Source: an uncultured bacterium (GTDB taxonomy: Bacteria; Bacillota; Clostridia; Oscillospirales; Oscillospiraceae). Taken from it: DNA of 5,024 nt. Below the pieces are notes generated by a model, which was not told the origin of the DNA, made no database searches, and saw nothing but the letters and a program-made list of their open reading frames with translations. Within the stretch, counting starts at the first letter, position 1. The number at the start of each line of letters is the position of its first letter. Location of the stretch: the NCBI GenBank assembly GCA_905214155.1, contig CAJMLC010000140.1:1-5024 (forward strand), given 5' to 3'. Positions 1 to 5,024 of the stretch are shown piece after piece. The position numbers were made by a program, and so were the translations under genes.

Positions 1-3000
1 TCAAACGACTCATCTCCGCATTGCTCTTATTTGCAATGCTCCTCTCCTGCCTCCCGTTCACCGCAATGGCTGCGGAGACAGAAGCACCAGACGTGGGCGA
101 TGTGCCGACTTCTGAAACCACAGAAGTTGAGAACACGAACAGCCCCGCCGAGCCAGTGACGCTGGCAGACAGCGAAGATGCCAACACGGAAAATTTCTTC
201 TATTTCTCCGCAGAAACAGAGAATATGCTGATTGCCGCGCCGCGGAAAGTTCGATTCTCAGACGGGCAGACGATCCTTGATGCGCTGCTTGCGGCTGGGA
301 TCTCGCTGGACTTTACCGACGATTATCTCGCGGCGGTGGAGAATGTAGACGGAAACTATACATGGCTCTCGGCCCCGAACAACCGTAACCTGCGCGACCT
401 GCCGGAGGCGGGCGGCTACTTCTGCATCACGGAGAGCAAGCCGGGCGTGATTGGCGAGGGCTGGCAGGCGCTGATCGTGGAAATGGCCAATTATTTGGAG
501 GAAACAGCGGACGTGCAGCAGGCCGCTGCCGGGGCCTATCGTGCCGCAAAGGCGGCTTATCCGCGCATTCTGGATGACAAAGCCGCAGAACTGGCCGCGA
601 AGCTGAGATCAGAGATCGACACATACAAGGCCGGACAGACAGATCTGCATAAGGTGACGTTTTCCGGCGATTTTTCCGGCTGCACGATCACGGCGGAGAG
701 CAGCTTCGGAAAGACGTTCCCCGCGGATGAAACCGGGGCACTCTCCCTCCCAAATGGCGAATATTCCTTCCTCATCCAGAAGGGTAATCGGTCTGTGTAC
801 GGCCCCGTGGGATCGCTGGTCGTGAATGGGGCAGATTTGAACGTCAGCGGTGTCCCTGCGCTGCCGGAGGACGACTGGTTTGCCGAGGGCGCGGCTGCCC
901 TTGCACTCTCGGAGGCCAGCGGATATTATCCAGAAAACTTTACGAAGCGGGAATATAAGCTGACATCCGACGAACCCTATACGTTCTCGACGACAGTGCT
1001 CGACACGTTCACGGGCGGGCTGTATCCGTGCGTGACGCTGCGGGAGGATCTGACAGAGGCCGGCATCTCGATCTCCGCGATCTATACGACGACCTCCGGA
1101 TCGCTGCATGAAGAACCGCTCCGAAACGGCGCGATGGATACGGCGCTCTATGGCGTGCTGACGCGCGGCGCGGTGGGAAACCGGATCGTGTTCCGCGCCA
1201 GCAAGGAATCGAACGGCTATCTTCTACAGGAGGATCTCACGCTGGACCTTGGCCGGACGCCGACGCTTGCCTCCATTCAGGTGGAGGGGGCCTCCGGCAC
1301 GAAGCCTGCCGCGGCAGAGAAATTCTCTAACCAGACCTTTACCTATACCTACAAAGTCCTCGCCGAGGAGAACAGCCTGAAGATCATGCCGAAGGGTACG
1401 GCGGATGGCTATACGATCCTTGTTGATGGGAAACCGCTGACGAACGGCTCCGCGACTGTGGCGCTGACGGACAGCAGCGAGGATCAGAGCGTCAAAGTCT
1501 TGGTCATTGGCGGGGAGTATCAGACGGAATATACGCTTGCCATCCAGCGCGGGCAGGGTACCAAAGTTACCATCACATTGGCGGATGCCAAGATGTCCGT
1601 CGTGATGAAAAATGCGAACGGCGAAACGCTGGAGCCGAGTACCGTACTGGGCATCCGACAGTATATCTATACGCTGGTGACCGGGGAGACCTATACCTAT
1701 TACGCAACGCGGGACACCTATTATCATGTGGAGGAGACGTTCACACTGCAAAACATGACGACCTTCACTGTGTCGATCCCGGAAGATCAGCTCCCGAGCA
1801 TCAGCAAGCTGAACATTTCCACCAGCAGCAAACTCCCAATCAAGCCGGTCGCGATGGAGCCGGGCTTTGCCGCCGCGGCGCATGCATATTCTGTGGTCAT
1901 CCCGGACGATTATGGGCGCATCGCGGTCTGGGCCGACCCGGCGGCGGATGCGAGCTGTTCGCTCCGCTATCGGTCTGTCATCGATGGCACGTGGCAGCAG
2001 GCAGGAGAGCTGCCGCTGTCGACGTCGATCACGGGCAGCAAGGAACTGACAGATGCGCTCGTCTCCAACAGTGCGTATGACAATACTCTGACCTTTACGG
2101 CCTCGCGCGTCGGCACGGTCACGGCGGCAGGGAGCGGAACGCGCACCGTCACCTTCTCAGCAGACTATGTGGTACAGCTGAAGCGGTCGCTCTCGCTGAA
2201 GTCTCTGGCGGTCGCCTGCGGCGGCAGCCCGGTGACGCTGAACTACGGAGACGGCAAAAGCGGCTTCACCTCGGCCCAGAAGAACTACGAGATCACGGTG
2301 CCGAGCGCGGCGTCGTATCTCGACCTGACAGCCGCTGTGCGCAGCGGCATCCCCTACGGCGAGACGGACAGCGGCTATCTGCTGTTTGTGAATGGCGAAG
2401 CGGCAACGTCCGGTACAGCCTTCCACGCGGCCCTGAGCGGTGACGCCAGAGAGGAAACCGTCACGGTCACGGTGCAGAGCCGTCTGGATGAGAGCGTTTC
2501 GACGGACTATGTGATCACGGTCAAAAAGGCGGACAGCCTGAAAGCCTCGTTCCAGATCGCCCCGGAGGGCGCGGTGTTCTACATCTATGAAACGGTCAGC
2601 GGAAACCGCCTCTGGCCGGACAGCGAGGGAAAATATGCGTTCTCAACGGGCTTTACCTATCGTTACAGCCTGACGAAGCGTGGCTACGTCGGGCAGAGCG
2701 GCGCGATCCAGCTGACCGCGGGCGAAAACGGCGAAAAGCTGTTGGACTTCGGCACAATGGAAAAGCAGGAGGACGGGAAGGAACAATTCCGAACCGGGAC
2801 GCAGTACAAGACAGATGGGACGATCTCCCTGACGCGGGAACCGGCAAGCGTCAATCCGGCCATCAAGGAAGAGCTTTCAGCGGAATGGCCTGATTTCCGC
2901 GGCAGCGCCAGCAACAACGCCGTAACGGATGCCAAGATCCCGTTCTCGGCGGAGGATGGGACGCTCTACTGGTCGTCCGGCGTGGGCAAGGGCTATTCCG

Positions 3001-4739
3001 CAAACGCAGTCAGCAACCCGATTCTCGTGGATAACAGCCTGATCGTCTATGCGGGAGCGGCGCTGGTGAAGATCGACAAGGACACCGGCGCGGTGCTGGC
3101 GCGCAGCGCGATGGCCGGCACGTCCAGCTTTGCCATCAACAACCCGACCTATGCCGAGGGCGTCATTCTGGTGGGCCTTTCGGACGGGCGCGTGCAGGCG
3201 TTCAACGCCGACACGCTGGACTCTCTCTGGCTCTACACCGATCCGCTCGGCGGACAGCCGAACTGCCCCATTACCGTCTCAAACGGCTACGCCTACACCG
3301 GATTCTGGAACTCCGAAGTGGAAGACGCGAGCTATGTCTGCCTGTCCCTGACGGATGAAGATCCCAAAAACACGACAGAGTCCAAGGCCGCGAGCTGGCG
3401 CTATGTGCAGAAAGGCGGTTTCTATTGGGCGGGGGCGTATGCGTGCGAGGACTATGTGCTGGTCGGCACGGACGACGGCGAGCGCGGGTATCGCAGCAGC
3501 ACAGCGCGGCTGCTCCTGCTCGACCCTGTGAGCGGCAAGCTGCTCGATGCGATGTCCGGCTTTACCGGCGACATCCGCTGCTCCATCTGCTATGACGAAA
3601 AGACAGATGCCTTCTACTTCACCTCCAAGGGCGGCTATTTCTACAGCGTAAAGGTGCAGAAGGACTCGAATGGGGCATGGAAGTTGGGGCGTAAGCGTCA
3701 GCTGGCACTTGGCGGCATGAGCACATCGACGCCGGCCGTCTATAATGGCCGCGCCTACGTCGGCGTCAGCGGCGATGGACAGTTCACACCCTATTCCGGC
3801 CATAACATCACAGTCATCGACCTCAGCGGCGCGATGTCCATTGCCTACCGCGTCGAAACGCAGGGCTATCCGCAGACGAGCGGTCTGCTGACAACGGCCT
3901 ATGAGGGAGAAGCGCGCGACGGCTATGTCTACGTCTACTTCTTCGACAACTATACGCCGGGCAAGCTGCGCGTGCTGCGCGACAGCGCGGGACAGGACAA
4001 GACGGACTACACGACGCCGGAATCCATGGATGGCAAAAGCTATACCACCGCCTATGCGCTGTTTACACCAGTCTCGCCGGAGGCACAGTATGCGATCTGC
4101 AGCCCAATCGTGGACGAACACGGCACGATGTACTTTAAAAACGACTCCGGCTATCTCATGGCCTACGGCAGCGCGGTCAAGGAGCTGAAGATCACAGGTA
4201 CGCCAAAAACAGAGTATGTGGAGAATGAGAAGTTTGACGCAAGCGGCCTCAAGGTGATGGCGACGTATGAAAACGGAGAAACACAGGACGTGACGCGGCT
4301 GATGTGGGCGGACAACAAGGCGCTGACCGTGGAGGACAAGAAGGTCACGCTGGTCTACTGCAAGGGCCAAACGATGTACCACAACCAACAAAACACGACA
4401 GATAACACCATGAAGCCCGGCGTAAAGACCGCAACCAAATCCATCGACCTGCCAATCATGGTAACGAGTGCCGCTGTGGAAGACAAAATTGACGACCTGA
4501 AGTGGAGCTTCACCGCGCAGAGCGGTCGACTGGGCGTGAGCGGAGACTTCAAAGGCCGGACGCTCATCGCGGCCTGCTATGATGCAAACGGCCGGATGCT
4601 CGAGGTGCAGACGCTGACGACAGAAGGAGAAAAAACGCTGTCACGGTCAAAGGACAGCGCAAAAATCAAGCTCTTCCTACTGGACAACGACAGCAAGCCC
4701 GTCTGCTCCGCCGTCACAGTGAAAAACTCCACAAACTAA
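1..4739 (+). CDS. Large secreted multidomain protein: cadherin-like sandwiches, PQQ-like propeller, Big_3 Ig domain (5' end cut off)
   Basis: One uninterrupted frame ends at TAA 4737-4739. It stays open to the left edge, reading KRLISALLLFAM before the TTG at 21, so the true start lies outside the window. Numbering from that TTG: signal peptide to about 17; acidic Thr/Glu/Asp-rich linker 18-56; possible DUF4430-like beta-grasp 57-140; helical Ala/Glu/Lys-rich segment 143-207; PEGA-like units 209-279, 514-590 and 840-913; beta-rich modules 280-412 and 594-722; cadherin-like sandwiches 413-510 and 723-838; PQQ-like propeller 956-1385, opening with WPDFRG; Big_3-like Ig 1386-1483; C-terminal beta domain 1491-1572. 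No catalytic motif is recognisable. Family knowledge suggests an extracellular binding, scaffold or adhesion role; the ligand is unknown. No LPXTG, SLH, dockerin or C-terminal transmembrane anchor is seen. The reading frame and secretion are secure, the module boundaries are approximate, and the function is inference. Confidence 0.93.
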   Translation, partial: KRLISALLLFAMLLSCLPFTAMAAETEAPDVGDVPTSETTEVENTNSPAEPVTLADSEDANTENFFYFSAETENMLIAAPRKVRFSDGQTILDALLAAGISLDFTDDYLAAVENVDGNYTWLSAPNNRNLRDLPEAGGYFCITESKPGVIGEGWQALIVEMANYLEETADVQQAAAGAYRAAKAAYPRILDDKAAELAAKLRSEIDTYKAGQTDLHKVTFSGDFSGCTITAESSFGKTFPADETGALSLPNGEYSFLIQKGNRSVYGPVGSLVVNGADLNVSGVPALPEDDWFAEGAAALALSEASGYYPENFTKREYKLTSDEPYTFSTTVLDTFTGGLYPCVTLREDLTEAGISISAIYTTTSGSLHEEPLRNGAMDTALYGVLTRGAVGNRIVFRASKESNGYLLQEDLTLDLGRTPTLASIQVEGASGTKPAAAEKFSNQTFTYTYKVLAEENSLKIMPKGTADGYTILVDGKPLTNGSATVALTDSSEDQSVKVLVIGGEYQTEYTLAIQRGQGTKVTITLADAKMSVVMKNANGETLEPSTVLGIRQYIYTLVTGETYTYYATRDTYYHVEETFTLQNMTTFTVSIPEDQLPSISKLNISTSSKLPIKPVAMEPGFAAAAHAYSVVIPDDYGRIAVWADPAADASCSLRYRSVIDGTWQQAGELPLSTSITGSKELTDALVSNSAYDNTLTFTASRVGTVTAAGSGTRTVTFSADYVVQLKRSLSLKSLAVACGGSPVTLNYGDGKSGFTSAQKNYEITVPSAASYLDLTAAVRSGIPYGETDSGYLLFVNGEAATSGTAFHAALSGDAREETVTVTVQSRLDESVSTDYVITVKKADSLKASFQIAPEGAVFYIYETVSGNRLWPDSEGKYAFSTGFTYRYSLTKRGYVGQSGAIQLTAGENGEKLLDFGTMEKQEDGKEQFRTGTQYKTDGTISLTREPASVNPAIKEELSAEWPDFRGSASNNAVTDAKIPFSAEDGTLYWSSGVGKGYSANAVSNPILVDNSLIVYAGAALVKIDKDTGAVLARSAMAGTSSFAINNPTYAEGVILVGLSDGRVQAFNADTLDSLWLYTDPLGGQPNCPITVSNGYAYTGFWNSEVEDASYVCLSLTDEDPKNTTESKAASWRYVQKGGFYWAGAYACEDYVLVGTDDGERGYRSSTARLLLLDPVSGKLLDAMSGFTGDIRCSICYDEKTDAFYFTSKGGYFYSVKVQKDSNGAWKLGRKRQLALGGMSTSTPAVYNGRAYVGVSGDGQFTPYSGHNITVIDLSGAMSIAYRVETQGYPQTSGLLTTAYEGEARDGYVYVYFFDNYTPGKLRVLRDSAGQDKTDYTTPESMDGKSYTTAYALFTPVSPEAQYAICSPIVDEHGTMYFKNDSGYLMAYGSAVKELKITGTPKTEYVENEKFDASGLKVMATYENGETQDVTRLMWADNKALTVEDKKVTLVYCKGQTMYHNQQNTTDNTMKPGVKTATKSIDLPIMVTSAAVEDKIDDLKWSFTAQSGRLGVSGDFKGRTLIAACYDANGRMLEVQTLTTEGEKTLSRSKDSAKIKLFLLDNDSKPVCSAVTVKNSTN
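3..71 (+). other. Sec signal peptide (n-region partly outside window)
   Basis: The codons from position 3 read KRLISALLLFAMLLSCLPFT followed by AMAAET. This gives a basic n-region (KR), a hydrophobic core of about 15 residues, and an Ala-X-Ala site with predicted signal peptidase I cleavage after Ala17 (AMA|AET). The acidic mature start fits an exported protein. Cys10 lies in the sequence LLSC, which resembles a weak lipobox. However, Leu at the -2 position is atypical, and the good AMA site downstream favours signal peptidase I over lipoprotein processing. The partial codon at 1-2 ends in TC, which cannot be a start codon, so at least one more codon lies upstream. Confidence 0.9.
645..1550 (+). 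repeat. Protein-level repeat unit 1: PEGA-like, beta-rich module, cadherin-like sandwich (residues 209-510)
   Basis: The unit opens with a PEGA-like segment (LHKVTFSGDFSGCTITAESS, then G-Y-F and SLVV strands). A beta-rich module of about 130 residues follows and ends in NRIVFRASKESNGYLLQEDL. It closes with a cadherin-like beta sandwich running from TPTLASIQVEGASG through DGYTILVDGKPLTNG to EYTLAIQR. The last element matches the usual Firmicutes cadherin-like (PF12733-type) pattern: a first strand 'L.sI.v', an internal 'i.vnG..v.sG' hairpin and a final 'Y.i.i.r' strand. Unit 2 has the same order. The two copies are diverged in sequence, so the duplication is old. Assignment is by pattern only. 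Confidence 0.65.
1560..2534 (+). repeat. Protein-level repeat unit 2: PEGA-like, beta-rich module, cadherin-like sandwich (residues 514-838)
   Basis: The order is the same as in unit 1. A PEGA-like segment comes first (TKVTITLADAKMSVVMKNAN, then an aromatic-rich stretch with YTYY and TYYHVEE). A beta-rich module follows, including AHAYSVVIPDDYGRIAVWAD and NTLTFTASRVG and ending in YVVQLKR. The cadherin-like sandwich then runs from LSLKSLAVACGG through YLLFVNGEAATSG to DYVITVKK. The beta-rich module itself ends like a cadherin-like domain, with final strand YVVQLKR just before the next L-x-S-L strand, so it may be a further degenerate copy of that fold. Domain starts are offset from unit 1 by roughly 305 residues. 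Confidence 0.65.
2538..2759 (+). repeat. Third PEGA-like unit (residues 840-913), preceding the propeller
   Basis: The segment begins LKASFQIAPEGAVFYIYET, continues with a G-K-Y-A-F strand, a Y-R-Y-S-L strand and KRGYVGQSG, and ends LLDFGTM. The 'K.GY.g..g.i.l' signature is characteristic of PEGA and related small beta domains. It occupies the position where a third copy of the repeated block would start, but a polar linker (914-955) and the propeller follow in place of the beta-rich and cadherin-like modules. Confidence 0.6.
2886..4175 (+). other. PQQ-like beta-propeller region (residues 956-1385)
   Basis: The region opens with WPDFRGSASNN, matching the 'W..fRg...n' entry motif of PQQ-like propellers. 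Blade signatures follow: ALVKIDKDTGAVL (near 1015-1026), GRVQAFNADTLDSLW (1057-1070), LLLLDPVSGKLLD (1164-1176), HNITVIDLSG (1261-1270) and GTMYFKNDSGYLMAYG (1368-1383). These are the 'l.alD..tG...w' strands of WD/PQQ-type blades, with about seven blades by eye. Stretches such as SNPILVDNSLIVYAG and STPAVYNGRAYVGV are the typical 'sP.v.ng.vYvg' strands between them. No PQQ-dependent dehydrogenase catalytic set is evident, so this is probably a structural or binding propeller rather than an enzyme. Confidence 0.85.
4176..4469 (+). other. Big_3-like bacterial Ig domain (residues 1386-1483)
   Basis: The segment VKELKITGTPKTEYVENEKF followed by DASGLKVMATYENGETQDVT matches the group 3 bacterial Ig-like (PF07523-type) consensus: 'i.v...P.k..Y..ge.fd.sGl.v.a.y.dG....vt'. 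It ends with the strand SIDLPIMVT. A loop of about 20 residues rich in Gln, Asn, Thr and Lys (MYHNQQNTTDNTMKPG region) is inserted before the final strand. Such domains usually act as spacers or weak binding modules in surface proteins. Confidence 0.85.
4491..4736 (+). other. C-terminal small beta domain (residues 1491-1572)
   Basis: After a short linker the protein ends with about 80 residues. The visible pattern is 'l.v.G.f.G..liaacYd.nGrml.vq...' (LGVSGDFKGRTLIAACYDAN, GRMLEVQ), followed by KIKLFLLDNDSKPVC and the chain end. It resembles the terminal module seen in many secreted clostridial proteins, where the last strand reads 'vK.FlWd...mkPl'. The Trp of that motif appears as Leu here. 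Its function is not known to me. Ending there suggests the gene is complete at its 3' end. Confidence 0.55.
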
Positions 4740-4746
4740 GTATGCA

Positions 4747-4778
4747 CAGGCCCCATGCAGAAAGCTGCATGGGGCCTG
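4747..4778. terminator. Strong intergenic hairpin, probable terminator of the large gene
   Basis: A perfect 14-bp inverted repeat, CAGGCCCCATGCAG and CTGCATGGGGCCTG, encloses an AAAG loop and begins seven bases after the TAA stop. Position and GC-rich stem fit an intrinsic terminator for the large gene. The sequence that follows on the + strand (ATTCTAGG) has only a weak T-rich run. The minus-strand exit (TGTGCATACTTAG) is also not a clear U-tract. It may therefore stop transcription weakly, work with Rho or protein factors, or mainly stabilise the 3' end of the mRNA. As it sits between convergent genes it could serve both. Confidence 0.75.
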
Positions 4779-4879
4779 ATTCTAGGAATGAGCCGCGGAA
4801 ATGCCACTGAACCAGATGGGGGCATCGCTCAAAGATGCGGTAAATAGCTTGAGAATTCAATGCGGTTTTGTATATTGGA
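4779..4879. other. Spacer between convergent genes, no confident gene
   Basis: About 100 bases separate the hairpin from the stop codon of the minus-strand regulator. The stretch looks more AT-rich than the large gene. It contains only short elements: a 5-bp inverted repeat (GCATC and GATGC, around 4822-4840), a GAATTC site, and a 30-codon ATG frame discussed in the findings. No tRNA, clear promoter or second U-tailed hairpin is visible. Confidence 0.5.
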
Positions 4880-5024
4880 TCATTTCGCTCTAACGGTAAA
4901 AAAGTCGGCCATAGAGATCCCAAGTACTTTGCAGATTTGCTCGATGGTATCCACGGAAAGCTGACTGCCTCTGCAGCGAGAGACGCGAAGCGTCGTATAG
5001 GGAATGTTTCCGCTTTGGCATAGC
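4880..5024 (-). CDS. XRE/Cro-family helix-turn-helix regulator, C-terminal 47 residues (5' end cut off)
   Basis: Read on the minus strand from the right edge, the frame is open for 47 codons and stops at TGA (complement of 4880-4882). It begins LCQSGNIPYTTLRVSRC, continues RGSQLSVDTIEQICKVL and ends GISMADFFTVRAK. This matches the second half of a Cro/CI-type DNA-binding domain: helix 2 with 'sgIPytTL', the recognition helix, 'g..pS.dTiekIckaLgis', and the closing 'l.DFF'. Family members of this type are usually about 65-75 residues, so only helix 1 and the start, roughly 20 residues, should lie outside the window. A DNA-binding transcriptional regulator acting in the cytoplasm is expected; the target is unknown. 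The gene converges on the large secreted-protein gene, so the two do not share an operon. Confidence 0.85.
   Translation of the reverse strand, partial: LCQSGNIPYTTLRVSRCRGSQLSVDTIEQICKVLGISMADFFTVRAK

Noticed and set aside
21..71. Lipoprotein signal with acylated Cys10 (LLSC)
   Set aside because: Leu at -2 is atypical for a lipobox, and the hydrophobic stretch continues past the Cys to a standard AMA|AET signal peptidase I site. Kept only as a minor alternative.
1224..1883. A 219-codon open frame on the minus strand
   Set aside because: It is antisense to the cadherin-like and PEGA-like repeats. The product is Arg/His/Gly-rich without domains, signal or ribosome binding site. It is a compositional shadow.
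2886..4175. PQQ-dependent dehydrogenase activity for the propeller
   Set aside because: The blades match the general PQQ-like repeat, but no dehydrogenase-type active-site or metal-binding motif is visible. The module context is that of a secreted binding protein.
3279..4391. A 370-codon open frame on the minus strand, opposite the propeller and Ig region
   Set aside because: Its product is a low-complexity mix rich in Arg, His, Val, Ala and Leu with no recognisable domain. It lies entirely antisense to a frame with clear domain structure. It is explained by GC-rich codon use leaving few stops in the antisense frame.
4714..4923. A 69-codon open frame on the minus strand spanning the hairpin
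   Set aside because: It overlaps the HTH gene in another frame on the same strand, reads through the perfect hairpin and ends inside the large gene. The HTH frame is the better supported one.
4779..5024. CRISPR array, tRNA, insertion-sequence end or attachment site at the right end
   Set aside because: No regularly spaced direct repeats, no cloverleaf, no transposase-like frame and no duplicated target were seen. The stretch is explained by a spacer and the HTH gene fragment.

Overview
The window is dominated by one very large secreted-protein gene on the + strand. It fills positions 1 to 4739 and is cut at its 5' end by the window edge. After it comes a strong hairpin, about 100 bases of unassigned spacer, and the 3' part of a small, convergently transcribed XRE/Cro-family regulator gene that runs off the right edge.

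The organism looks like a fairly GC-rich Gram-positive anaerobe of the Clostridia, most likely an Oscillospiraceae-type gut bacterium. This is inferred from a Sec signal peptide of the Firmicutes type, from the mix of cadherin-like beta-sandwich, PEGA-like, PQQ-like propeller and Big_3-type Ig modules typical of large secreted clostridial proteins, and from the GC-rich codon use. No ribosomal or other marker gene is present to confirm it.

The large protein (about 1,580 residues) has these regions in order; numbering counts the TTG at position 21 as residue 1. The signal peptide ends near residue 17. An acidic linker runs to about 56, followed by a possible beta-grasp (DUF4430-like) module at about 57-140 and a helical segment at 143-207. 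A repeated block follows: PEGA-like unit, beta-rich module, cadherin-like sandwich. It occurs once at 209-510 and again at 514-838. A third PEGA-like unit (840-913) leads into a PQQ-like beta-propeller (956-1385), then a Big_3-like Ig domain (1386-1483) and a small C-terminal beta domain (1491-1572). No LPXTG, S-layer homology, dockerin or C-terminal membrane segment is visible. The protein is therefore probably released, or held at the surface non-covalently.

The right-hand 145 bases, read on the minus strand, encode the end of a small helix-turn-helix regulator. Nothing in the window links it functionally to the large gene; the two simply converge. I see no CRISPR array, insertion sequence, tRNA or rRNA. 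The window reads as an ordinary but modular accessory surface-protein locus, and I found no convincing evidence of a new multi-gene system.
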